A stretch of DNA of 64,000 bases from positions 16,975,059 through 17,039,058 of the forward strand of contig CM077152.1 of the NCBI GenBank assembly GCA_039583875.1, written 5' to 3'. The position numbers and the translations under genes are program-made. Positions 54,804-64,000 of this stretch are shown one piece after another (the stretch's first letter is position 1; every line of letters starts with the position of its first letter). The stretch comes from Platanthera guangdongensis (taxonomy: Eukaryota; Streptophyta; Magnoliopsida; Asparagales; Orchidaceae). The notes beneath the pieces were generated by a model. The model saw nothing but the letters and a program-made list of their open reading frames with translations. It did not search any database and was not told the origin of the DNA.

Positions 54804-57512
54804 TCAGATCTCGTAGTCATAATACGCAGCAATACCAAGCAATATCCTAATGGACTTTACCATGGCAACAGGGGAAAAAGTTTCATCATAGTCAATACCA
54901 TGAATTTGCTTGAAACCTTTAGCCACCAGTCGCCCTTTGAATGTCTGTACATTCCCATCCATGTCGGTCTTCTTCTTGAAGACCCACTTGCACCCTATGG
55001 GTCGTACCTCTTCAGGTGGTTCCACCAAGTTCCAAACTTGGTTTGCATACATGGAGTCCATTTCGGATTGCATAGCCTCAAGCCATTTGTCGGAGTCCGG
55101 TCCATTCATAGCCTCTTGGTAGGTTGTTGGTTCATCATCATGATCCATAAGCAACACATTACCTATTTGAGACACGAGAAATCCATATCTCTCAGGCTCA
55201 AACCTCGGTCTACCAGATCTACGTAGGACTTGTGTTCCCTGAGCAGGTTCTCCAGCTACAACATCTTGTAGTCCTATCTCAGAATCCAATTCCGGTTCAT
55301 TCACTACATGTGGTTCTTGAACTTCTTCAAGCTCTACCTTTTCAGTCTTTCTTGATAAGAACTCTTTCTCCAAGAAGACACCAGTCCTTGCGACAAACAC
55401 TTTGCCCTCAGACGGTAGGTAAAAGTAATACCCTTTCGTTTCCTTAGGATATCCCACCAGATAACATTTATCTGATTTGGGTTCCAACTTGTCAGGCATT
55501 TGACGTCTTACGTATGCCTCACAGCCCCAAATTTTAATGAACGACATACTAGGACGCTTCCCAGTCCATATCTCATATGGTGTCTTCAGAACCGTTTTCG
55601 TTGGAGCGCGATTCAATGTCATTGCAGCAGTCTCTAAAGCAAAACCCCAAAAGGAAACAGGCAAGTCTGCAAGACTCATCATCGAACGTACCATGTCTAA
55701 CAGAGTACGATTTCTCCTCTCAGACACACCATTATGTTGTGGTGTTCTAGGTGGAGTGAGCTGTGATACAATACCACACTCTTTCAGATGATCACGGAAC
55801 TCATGACTCAGGTATTCGCCACCTCGATCAGATCGGAGTGCTTTAACCCTTTTACCCAACTGGTTTTCTACTTCATTCTTGAACTCTTTGAACTTTTCAA
55901 AGGTCTCGGATTTGCACTTCATAAGATACACATATTCGTATCTACTGAAATCATCAGTAAATGTAACAAAGTAGAAATACCCTCCTTTAGCCATGGAACT
56001 CATGGGTCCGCATACATCACTATGTATAACACCCAAGAGATCCTCAGCCCTCTCAGTATAACCAATGAAAGGAGCTTTAGTCATCTTGCCTAACAAACAA
56101 GATTCGCATCGCTCAAATGATTCATAATCAAATGAGTCCAAAAGTCCATCTCTATGGAGCTTGGATATGCGCTTCTCGTTGATATGGCCCAAACGACAAT
56201 GCCAGAGAAACGTAGGGTTCGAGTCATTTGTTCTTAGTCTTTTATTATTTTCTACATTATAGATCAGATGGTCCAAGTTCAAAACGTAAAGACCATTAAA
56301 CAATTGGGCTACAGCATAACAAACATCATTCTTAAATATAGAACAACAATTGTTCTTAATTATAAAAGAAAATCCAATCATGTCCAAACATGAAATAGAT
56401 ATAATGTTTCTAGTTATTGCCGGAACAAAATAACAGTTATCTAATTCTATTACAAGCCCACTGGGCAAAGAAAGACGGTAAACTCCTACGGCTACAGCAG
56501 CAACTCTTGCTCCATTGCCGACGCGGAGGTCCACCTCCCCTTTACTCAGCAATCTTCTCCTTCCCAGTTCCTGCACATTTGTACAAATGTGAGAACCACA
56601 TCCGGTATCCAATACCCAAGATGAAGGAGCAGAAAGGTTTATCTCTATAACGTAAACATTAGAAGCGGAAGTCATACCTCCCCTCAATTTCTGCAGACCC
56701 TCAATATACGAAGGACAGTTCCTCCGCCAATGACCAGCCTTGCCACAGTGGTGGCATTTCCCATCCTTCACCGTGCTTTTCTTTTTCATCGGTGCTGAAG
56801 ACTTGGGCTCAAGATATGACTTAGGTCCTACCTTCGTCTTCTTGGAGCCCTTGGCTTTGCCCTTGCCCTTATGCACCATCAGTATGGAGCTGGCAGGCTT
56901 GGCCTTCTTCATGTTGATCTCGGCAGTTCTCAACATGCCTAGGAGTTCGGGCAGTGTCTTGTCTATCTCGTTCATATTGTAGTTCAAGACAAACTGCTCA
57001 TAACTGTCCGGCAACGATTGCAGGATCAGATCCGTGGCCAACTCTTGACCAAGAGGAAAACCCAGCCTTTCAAGGTTCTCTATATACCCAATCATCTTGA
57101 GTACGTGAGTCCCTACTGAGTCTCGAACTCTCATCTTGCACTGAAACAACGCTTTAGTGATGTCGAACCTCTCTTGACGAGCCTGCCCTTGAAACATTTT
57201 CTTGAGGTGCCCGTCAATCTCCTTGCACCCCATGTTCTCATGTTGCTTCTGAAGCTCAGAGTTCATGGTGGCAAGCATAAGGCACTCGACATCCAAAGCA
57301 TCATCAGTATACTTCTTATAAGTATCCTTCTCAGCACGGGAAGAGTTCCCGGTCGGCACCTCGGGGGCTTCTTCTTCCAAGACATAGAGCTTTCGCTCTT
57401 GCCTGAGAACAATTCTCAGGTTCCTATACCAGTCCATATAGTTTGTCCCGCTGAGCTTATCCTTCTCAAGGATGGCTCTCAGAGACAGCGTGGAGTGTGA
57501 AACGCTTGCCAT
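54804..57512 (-). CDS. Copia 2 Gag-protease-integrase polyprotein, ends at a premature TGA
   Basis: 902 residues from the ATG at 57512. Gag spans 1-250, with the CCHC knuckle CHHCGKAGHWRRNC at 253-266. Protease has WVLDTGCGSH (299-308). Integrase has the zinc module around WHCRLGHIN and CESCLLGK, then the DDE positions in VIHSDVCGP, LRSDRGGEY and GVSERRNRTL. The start of RT follows (KWVFKKKTDMDG, GIDYDETFSPV). The TGA (54804-54806) replaces what is normally Trp before QMDVKTAFLNG. A single change thus separates this copy from an unbroken frame. Confidence 0.92.
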   Translation of the reverse strand: MASVSHSTLSLRAILEKDKLSGTNYMDWYRNLRIVLRQERKLYVLEEEAPEVPTGNSSRAEKDTYKKYTDDALDVECLMLATMNSELQKQHENMGCKEIDGHLKKMFQGQARQERFDITKALFQCKMRVRDSVGTHVLKMIGYIENLERLGFPLGQELATDLILQSLPDSYEQFVLNYNMNEIDKTLPELLGMLRTAEINMKKAKPASSILMVHKGKGKAKGSKKTKVGPKSYLEPKSSAPMKKKSTVKDGKCHHCGKAGHWRRNCPSYIEGLQKLRGGMTSASNVYVIEINLSAPSSWVLDTGCGSHICTNVQELGRRRLLSKGEVDLRVGNGARVAAVAVGVYRLSLPSGLVIELDNCYFVPAITRNIISISCLDMIGFSFIIKNNCCSIFKNDVCYAVAQLFNGLYVLNLDHLIYNVENNKRLRTNDSNPTFLWHCRLGHINEKRISKLHRDGLLDSFDYESFERCESCLLGKMTKAPFIGYTERAEDLLGVIHSDVCGPMSSMAKGGYFYFVTFTDDFSRYEYVYLMKCKSETFEKFKEFKNEVENQLGKRVKALRSDRGGEYLSHEFRDHLKECGIVSQLTPPRTPQHNGVSERRNRTLLDMVRSMMSLADLPVSFWGFALETAAMTLNRAPTKTVLKTPYEIWTGKRPSMSFIKIWGCEAYVRRQMPDKLEPKSDKCYLVGYPKETKGYYFYLPSEGKVFVARTGVFLEKEFLSRKTEKVELEEVQEPHVVNEPELDSEIGLQDVVAGEPAQGTQVLRRSGRPRFEPERYGFLVSQIGNVLLMDHDDEPTTYQEAMNGPDSDKWLEAMQSEMDSMYANQVWNLVEPPEEVRPIGCKWVFKKKTDMDGNVQTFKGRLVAKGFKQIHGIDYDETFSPVAMVKSIRILLGIAAYYDYEI

Positions 57513-58475
57513 GGAATTCTACAAGAATTTATGCAGAATAAAATCAGTACCTATATTTCAATTGCAATTTATTCTAATTAGGACTTCAATTAAAATACTC
57601 TCACTATTTTATTCGAAATGATAGCCCTCACTAACAATTCGGAGAGTTCATGCGAGCTACTCTCTTAGTGGACAAGATCCGTATTTCACCAACACAATGA
57701 GTCCGCTTTGGCGTTCCTCTCACGATGTGGTTATTTAGGTAGGCAACGCTTGCCAATTGCATCCTCATGCAATTCTTGTATGGTTGGTGAATAACTCCTT
57801 ATTCGCATCCATCATATGATGCATGCCAACCCTATGCCTCTAGGCACTCAACCTTTGAGGTCACCTAGTTAAGCTGGACCCGATGTCAACAGTGGGATAT
57901 CACAATTATCCGCTCGCACCCTTACCAAGATAGATTAATGCACCTTGCTTTGGCAAGCCCACATTTCATCGATCGAGGCAGGAAGAGTGTCATCCATCGG
58001 AAGGCATCCGAACACTTAATATTAAAAGAAGGGATTTCAATTTTAGGTTAACGATTAACCATGATCAACATTTGATCAATGTGCACATCCAAAGAAAAAC
58101 AATTCTTCTAAAACCACATGCATCCCTTATGTGCACATCCTGACACCATCAACATTTGATAGAAGGAAGGGCTAAATCTGAACATCCGGAAATTTCCAAA
58201 TCCTCAGATTTACATGCATTGGACAAAGGCAAAGACAGCTCAACTTAAGCAGTAGACAAGCTCATCTCTCTATGTTGGATTCAAAATCCAAAACATACTC
58301 GAGGGATGGTTACTACTAAGGAGACAACAATTTCTAACACTTAGAAATTCCACCGAAATTCCAATCGTTCTTGGCGAAGTGCCAAGACTAAATCTAGACA
58401 TTTAGAACACTTCTAAATTTCTAGGTTTACACGCATTGGAATAAGACAACTTCCAAAACAACAGTCATGGCCGGA
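57513..58475 (-). other. Copia 2 leader
   Basis: About 960 bp of untranslated leader between the primer site and gag; no ORF or repeat recognised. Confidence 0.6.
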
Positions 58476-58492
58476 ACCTCCCTCTGATACCA
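58476..58492 (-). promoter_or_regulatory. Copia 2 primer-binding site (tRNA-iMet)
   Basis: The minus strand reads TGGTATCAGAGGGAGG just inside the 5' LTR, the initiator-tRNA-Met type. Confidence 0.85.
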
Positions 58493-58493
58493 C

Positions 58494-59647
58494 TGTTGGG
58501 TTTCTCTATAGGGTTGGCACAACACTTGTGCACGCAGCGGAAAAGTAAAACATCAAGAAAAAAACCAAAGAGATGCGGATCGAGCCATGACGGTTGAATC
58601 AAGAAGTTAGCAAAACTAGGCAAAAATTACCTCGGTGGCGTTGAGTCACAACTCAACGGAGAAGCTCCAAACTTTATCTTCTTGCTAGTGGCGAGTTCTA
58701 CGTGGAATAGTATCCACGTTTCTGCAGAAGTCCACACGAGCGGGAGAACGCCGAGCTTTCCGTCGCACGGAAGATCGGGAAGGAGAAGACCGCACCTCGG
58801 CTATTCCACGGACTGCTAGGTCCGTGCCAGGAAGAGCTGCACCAGCGACACTCGCCGGAGGAGAGGTGGCAGCGGAGCGAACGCGGCGGCGGAACAGTTT
58901 CCGGCGGCGGGATCGGGATCGGGATCGGCGAAGCGAAATGCGGAACTCCTTCCGTCGGGTTCGATTCGCACAGAGGGGATAGATCGCCCTTATTCCCGAA
59001 ACCCTAAGTGTTATATTTATACTTAAAGTATAAAATAAACTCAGGAAAATCGCTATCCGCAGACCACGCAGAACTAGGGTTCAGAATCGGCGAGAATGAA
59101 TCGGTGAGAATCGGCGACAATCGGCGAGAATCACTGAGCAGGTTCGGTGAGAATCATTCGGCGAGTATCACATTGGATCGGCGAGAATCAGAGTACAATA
59201 CTCGACGATTCTCGCCGATCGTCGAGCCACGCTCGACGACACATAATGATACTCGACGATCGTCGAGCCGCGGTCGACGACAATAGCCAAGGTAGTCGAT
59301 CGTCGAGAATCAACAATTGATTCTCGACGATTCTCGTCGATCGGCGAGAATCAGCAAGGTGATTCTCGTCGATCGGCGGGAATCAGAAGATGATTCTCAA
59401 CTATTCTCATCGACCCTCGGACGACAAACCTAACCAGCCCTTCAAGGCAACCTTTGCCCAACCCGATGATCCTATAAGGCAACACCTTGCCCATAACCCT
59501 ATTCAGGTCGGTGATTGGTAACCTTTACCAACACAGTCAGTCATCCAACTTCTCCACATTTCTTATGTGCGACCCTGCAGGCTCATATTGCGTTGGCAGT
59601 GAGATTAGATGTTTGACCACTTCCAGATCATCATGGTAACTCCAACA
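58494..59647 (-). repeat. Copia 2 5' LTR
   Basis: Nearly identical to the left copy. It has 18 extra bases including GGAACAGTTTCC near 58890. A minus-strand TATA-like AT-rich stretch lies at about 59011-59035. Confidence 0.94.
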
Positions 59648-59652
59648 GTACT

Positions 59653-61423
59653 CAGCCAGCAAGGACATCCGATCGCGTATTTTAGTAAAAAACTGTCCCG
59701 CCAGGAACAGGCCAAATCAACATATATCCGTGAAATGCTAGCTATTACAACAGCGGTAAGCAAATGGAGACAATATTTAATAGGTTCGACATTTACCATT
59801 TTAACAGACCATCAAACACTCCACAATCTCAACTCTCAAGTAATGACCATGCCCGAGCAACAAAAAATTCCTTTCCAAAATGCTAGGTTTCAATTATCTC
59901 ATACAATATAGGCCTGGCCCGTCAGAATACAGCGGCAGACGCACTTTTCACGCATGTATGAGCCGCCCGAGGATGCTGCGATCCATAGTTTTTCAGAACG
60001 TTTCATTTTCCTATTCCAATTTGTTTAATGACTTGGACACGCACTACCTCGTAGATTCCAAAGCACAAGAAATACGTGCCACATTAAAAACACACCCGGA
60101 CACTATACCCGAGTGGGAATTAGTGGGCCAAAAACTTTTTTTTTTGGTCAACCTTCTTTAAAACCAACGGCACAAAATTACGCTTTAGTACGGCTTACCA
60201 TCCCCAGACGGATGGCCAAACCGAGCGCGTTAATCGTTGCCTCAATCAATACTTACGCCTATTTACCCATCGACATCCGGCGCATTGGGCAAAAATATTG
60301 AGCTGGGCAGAATACCACTACAACACTAGCTATCATGCCTCGGCAGGAATGTCACCCTTCGAAGCCATGTTTGGCCGACCACCGCCAAATTTTCTGGCTT
60401 ACACAGCGGGAGAGGCGTCCACTCACCTCATGCCCGAGAACATCAGTCGAACTACTTTAATACTACAACTTCAACAGCACTTACAGCACGCTCAATATAA
60501 AATGAAAAAAAAATGCCGATCGCAATAGACAGGAGATTTCCTTCCAAGAAGGCGATCTAGTGTTGCTTCGGCTTCACCCTTATCGCCAGTCCACCATGCA
60601 CAAAAAAACATGCAAACGATTCCGCCTCCGATATTTCGGACCATATCGAATATTACAACGTATTGGATTAGTCGCATACAAATTAGCCCTACCACCTACA
60701 AGTAGGATACATCCGGTTTTTCATGTATCCCTATTAAAGCCATACCATCCAAGCGCATCCTATCCAACTCATGAACTTCCGGATCTGGATCTAGCACACA
60801 ACACAGGGCGGCATCCAATTGCTATCTTGGAGCGACGAACAGTCCAGCACGAGGGACAGACAATTCCACAGGGCCTCATTCATTGGGAAGGTCTGCTGCC
60901 CGAAGAATCCACCTGGGAACCTCTCTCCAGCTTCGACAACGATACACTTCAACATCTGGAACAACACTGCACATGTGCAGCTCCTCCATCCGCAGGGGGA
61001 CACAGGGAAGATCTTACACCAGCATCACCAATTGTCATCCCTGCGACCTCCACACTTGTTATGACTCACCCGGTTTCTCTGCAGCAGGAACCTCCTCGCC
61101 AGAACGAACACGCAGCAGCGACTCCAATCCTCCAGGACTCACATCTACACCAACCCGGGGAACTACATTCACCTGGCAGTTTGCAAAATACTCACAGGGA
61201 CGGCAACCTCCACACAGATCATGTTGTCATCCCCCCGCTTAATTCTTCACTTACTTCTAATTCATTGCCATTGATGCATGGGAACCCGCCTCAAGGATCT
61301 CTAACAGCAACCCGGCAACAAGACCCAGATATAGCATTTCCCGATCTGGCGAATAGGAAGCCCTCCTCCTTCCCAGTTCTCTCGTCATCCATCCGCCAGA
61401 TTCCATTCTTTCCACTAATTTAA
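59653..61423 (+). pseudogene. Reina-like pol, part 2 (RNase H, deleted integrase, chromodomain)
   Basis: It resumes exactly where copia 2 cut: LSQQGHPIAYFSKKLS, then ILTDHQTLHNL. Frameshifts occur near 59877 and 59930 (NTAADAL is in another frame). After WELVGQKLFFLV the sequence jumps at about 60135-60150 straight to FFKTNGTKL and YHPQTDGQTERVNR. The integrase zinc module and first two catalytic Asp are therefore missing, while the region of the catalytic Glu remains. A frameshift near 60525 precedes the tail: HPVFHVSLLKPY, then a chromodomain (about 60815-60949) with VQHEGQTIPQGLIHWEGL and ESTWEP. The remaining C-terminus to 61423 is Pro/His-rich. Confidence 0.88.
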
Positions 61424-61834
61424 CCCCTTTGCTGCAGCAACCAAGCCTACAGGACCGGGAGCAGGAGTTACATAACACACAAGCTAAATCCGACAACAAT
61501 AACAGGATGTTTCTCGTCCTAATCATCAAAGGGTCATCCTCTCTCACACACCACTCTCAAATTCTAATCATCTTCTTTTATCTCCACAGGGTGCGCACCT
61601 CAGCCAGGAAGCCACCGAGCCTAGTACCAAATTGCCTGCTTCAGGGACGGTCCTCCTCCAGCAACCCTCGCAGGTCCCTTCGACGAGCATCATGGCTTCT
61701 GCGGCAGCTGCCTCCAGTCCCCCGCCGCCGCCGATCGCACTTCCAGCCCACCACGGGTTAAAGAAAACGAGGAAACAAAAAACAACGGGGCAGCCAAGGA
61801 CGACCCGGGCAGCATTCTCGGGCAGGGTAGGGAT
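61424..61834 (+). other. Reina 3' noncoding region and polypurine tract
   Basis: Noncoding except for short frames without motifs. The purine-rich GGGCAGGGTAGGGAT directly precedes the 3' LTR. Confidence 0.6.
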
Positions 61835-62106
61835 TGTAGCCGCATATATGGCATAAAAGTAATATTAGGCTACAGAGTAGGCTACATGAAGGTTATGAGC
61901 TGGCTAATTATGTGCCAGGCCTTAACCGTAGAATTAGCTTTAAGTAGTACCTCAGGGCTGTAGTTAGGGGTGATTAATGAATGAATTAAGTTTTGTCGTC
62001 TCTCTCCCTTCTCTCTCTCTCTCTCTTCCCCTTCTTTCAATTCAATCTTTCTCTCTCGTCTCCGGCCGCCGGCCATTCTTTCCGACCATCGCCGCATTAC
62101 GCTTCA
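61835..62106 (+). repeat. Reina 3' LTR
   Basis: 272 bp, differing from the 5' LTR at about three positions. The TSD CAGCG follows. It ends 561 bp before the eIF1A start codon. Confidence 0.92.
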
Positions 62107-62111
62107 CAGCG

Positions 62112-62667
62112 CCTGCTGTAGAGCTGGAGTGAGAATGACCTGCAACAAAAAAATGATGAGGCAGATGAAGGGAAGCCGAAGAAGAGGAGGATAAGAAAGA
62201 AAAAAAAGGCGGCGGAAGCCCTACGGTCGATCAGTCGCAAGATGCGTCCTGCAAACCGTTATAGTTCTTGCAGGTCGAACAAGAGAATCTGCTTGAAAGC
62301 CAATTCCAATCCGCGGAATGAGCTGAGAGTTTTAGTTTTATTTTTAATATTAAACACCATATTTTGATCGGTATCCCACGTTTCAACAAGTGTCCCGACC
62401 GTACGTCCACGTGGTTGTACATGAGAAGGAAGGAGAGGACATTGGTCGGTGTTCTAGGCGGCTTTAACATACACACATATTTAATTATTTATTGTTATCA
62501 CAAATTAATCCGTATTAATTATAATAATATAATATCCGGTATTCGCATCAACGCACTCCTTGAAAATATCTCAATCGTATTCATTTTCGGCCTCTCTCCC
62601 AGCTGAGAAGAATCCCATCGTCACCACCGACTACCTAGGGTTAGGGTTTCCTAAATCGGGGTTCGCC
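62112..62667 (+). promoter_or_regulatory. eIF1A promoter and leader with telo-box
   Basis: AGGGTTAGGGTTT at 62637-62649, 18 bp before the ATG, contains a telo-box. Such boxes are common in promoters and leaders of plant translation-machinery genes. Upstream is AT-rich (62470-62540); no clear TATA box assigned. Confidence 0.6.
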
Positions 62668-63105
62668 ATGCCGAAGAATAAGGGAAAGGGAGGTAAGAAT
62701 CGGAAGAGGGGGAAGAACGAAGCCGACGATGAGAAACGCGAGCTCGTCTTCAAGGAGGACGGGCAGGAGTACGCCCAGGTCCTCCGCATGCTCGGCAACG
62801 GCCGCTGCGAAGCCATGTGCATCGACGGCACAAAGCGCCTCTGCCACATCCGCGGCAAGATGCACAAAAAGGTCTGGATCGCCGCCGGCGACATCGTCCT
62901 CGTCGGCCTCCGCGATTACCAGGACGACAAGGCTGATGTCATCCTCAAATACATGCCCGACGAAGCACGTCTCCTGAAGGCCTACGGAGAACTCCCGGAA
63001 AACACCCGCCTCAACGAGGGCATCGCCGGTGGCATGGACGAGGAAGAGGACGGCGCCGGGGATGACTACATCGAGTTCGAGGACGAAGACATCGACAAGA
63101 TCTAG
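62668..63105 (+). CDS. eIF1A: Eukaryotic translation initiation factor 1A (eIF1A)
   Basis: An intronless 145-residue ORF from the ATG at 62668 (context GCCATGCC). eIF1A binds the 40S A-site and with eIF1 promotes scanning and start-codon choice in the cytosol. The N-terminal tail is basic ([16 protein letters not shown]). The OB fold covers about residues 25-100 ([53 protein letters not shown]), followed by a helical part ([21 protein letters not shown]). The C-terminal tail is acidic and ends [14 protein letters not shown]. Length and both tails match the plant family. Third codon positions are GC-rich. No disruption. Confidence 0.97.
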   Translation: MPKNKGKGGKNRKRGKNEADDEKRELVFKEDGQEYAQVLRMLGNGRCEAMCIDGTKRLCHIRGKMHKKVWIAAGDIVLVGLRDYQDDKADVILKYMPDEARLLKAYGELPENTRLNEGIAGGMDEEEDGAGDDYIEFEDEDIDKI

Positions 63106-64000
63106 GCGCACAGAGATCGCGGTTAGGAATTATCCCCTTCCCCCCTCTTGCTCTATTACTGTTTTCAAATCATAAACTAAGACAAAAATTTTGATTATAG
63201 TATCCCGAATGGCGATCATAGATCTGTATCTCGCTGGAATAATTGGGGCTTGAATGTTTCTTTTTTATATATATATTACTGCTGAATCGGATTGATAAAT
63301 CCAATTATTAGAATACTTCCGTATGTTGTTCATCAGCTGCTCTCTTCTTCTTTCTGTATTCTGTTGTTAGGGTATTGTGAGCTTTAACTGTTCTTCTTAG
63401 CAATCCCAATGTCATCAATTTTTCTCTAATTGACATTTATATTCTACTGAATTGGATGATGATGTGCTTTTCCATGCTTAATTTTATACATATTTACTAT
63501 TTTAATGTGTTCTTTTTAGCATGTTCTATGATGGTGGGAGAATGTTTTTGCCCCATTGAGCAGAAGCTTCTAGAATAGTCTTGATGATTCTTGGTGCTTG
63601 TGGATGTTGGACTCATGTTGGAACCTTTAGATGGTGGCTTTAGGGTCGGAAGATTCTAGAGTATTGTGGAAGTGTGTGGTTCTTGGAGGAATTTAGAGTT
63701 GTTTGTGGGTACTCTAGGGTTATTGAGTATTCTACAGGGTTATGGATATCTTTGGTGTGCTAAAGTTCTAGGTTGTTTTAGTATGTAGAAATTAGAATAG
63801 AATGTTTTGTTGGAAGCTTCTGGAGTAGTGTAGAATGGAATATTTTGGAAATAGGTAGTGTAGAAGATTCTAGAATGGATGTGTGTGTGTGTGTGGTGAA
63901 TTTCGAGTTTTTTATCCTTTGTTGGAAAATTCCTTGGGGCTTAGGGAGGTGATCCCTCTCGTTCGAAATGATAACCGAGCAATTTGTAAAATTGTCGTAC
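63106..64000 (+). other. eIF1A 3' flank with HSE-like motif cluster
   Basis: 3' untranslated and intergenic DNA. Between 63563 and 63875 there are four inverted motifs of the GAANNTTCNNGAR type (63563-63575, 63649-63661, 63813-63825, 63863-63875). A GT run lies near 63881-63892. No coding gene seen. Confidence 0.5.

Larger units (their letters stand above)
51448..59647 (-). mobile_element. Ty1/copia element 2, complete and very recent
   Basis: An 8200-bp element on the minus strand inside the Reina RNase H. LTRs at 51448-52582 (1135 bp) and 58494-59647 (1154 bp) begin TGTTGGG and end CTCCAACA. The TSD GTACT is at 51443-51447 and 59648-59652. LTRs differ by about four substitutions, a one-base indel and one 18-bp indel near 58890. 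The polyprotein is open except for a single TGA between integrase and RT. It is the youngest insertion in the window. Confidence 0.96.
48117..62106 (+). mobile_element. Reina-like chromovirus (Ty3/gypsy) carrying a nested copia
   Basis: LTRs of 273 bp (48117-48389) and 272 bp (61835-62106) begin TGTAGCC and end GCTTCA, with TSD CAGCG at 48112-48116 and 62107-62111. Gag, protease, RT, RNase H, a deleted integrase and a C-terminal chromodomain follow in gypsy order. The short LTRs and chromodomain suggest the Reina clade. About three LTR differences were seen. The element is interrupted at 51448-59647 by copia 2 and is dead: one stop, two RNase H frameshifts and a large integrase deletion. Confidence 0.92.

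Overview
The window is nuclear DNA of a flowering plant. Two host genes are recognisable. One is an eight-exon gene for plastid beta-ketoacyl-ACP synthase I (KAS I; coding exons 27360-36928, + strand). The other is an intronless eIF1A gene (62668-63105, + strand). Almost everything else is transposable elements, many nested, whose boundaries can be read from LTRs, primer-binding sites, terminal inverted repeats (TIRs) and target-site duplications (TSDs). I cannot name the species.

Layout. (1) 1-15080: a 78-bp tandem array, split at 1730-14492 by a 12.8-kb Athila-type Ty3/gypsy element on the minus strand. The element has intact gag-pol, a 3' env-position ORF, matching 1371-bp LTRs and a 5-bp TSD. 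(2) 15239-25312: a 4.5-kb segment present twice in tandem. It carries a gag-protease-only Tat-like gypsy element, a GC-hairpin array, a LINE RT fragment and the edge of a hAT element. The junction has a 13-bp filler that looks templated. (3) 24129-27135: a hAT-type non-autonomous element carrying two Tourist/Harbinger-type elements, followed by a Mutator-type MITE that ends about 225 bp before the KAS I start codon. (4) 27360-36928: KAS I, with a 5.2-kb first intron holding an RTE LINE tail and two inverted-repeat elements, and a fifth intron with a GC-AG splice pair. (5) 37549-45033: a Tourist MITE, then a 653-bp solo LTR (TSD TTTAC) containing a complete but decayed 5.9-kb copia element (TSD CGTAC). 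(6) 45034-48116: intergenic sequence with an LTR-like fragment. (7) 48117-62106: a Reina-like chromovirus (TSD CAGCG) whose RNase H is split by an 8.2-kb copia element (TSD GTACT). (8) 62107-64000: eIF1A and its flanks, with a telo-box before the ATG and a cluster of heat-shock-element-like motifs downstream.

Relative ages can be read from nesting and LTR comparison (hand counts, approximate). The copia in the Reina element is youngest (about 4 substitutions in 1.1 kb). The Athila (about 17 in 1371 bp) and Reina LTRs (about 3 in 273 bp) are near 1%. The copia in the solo LTR is about 2%. The Athila gag-pol is the only full-length undamaged polyprotein. I found no tRNA, rRNA or CRISPR locus and no evidence for an undescribed defence or metabolic system. 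The most unusual signals are the templated tandem-duplication junction, the 78-bp array beside a pol-less Tat-like element, the repeated hairpins in the Athila LTR and Tat U3, and the HSE-like cluster.
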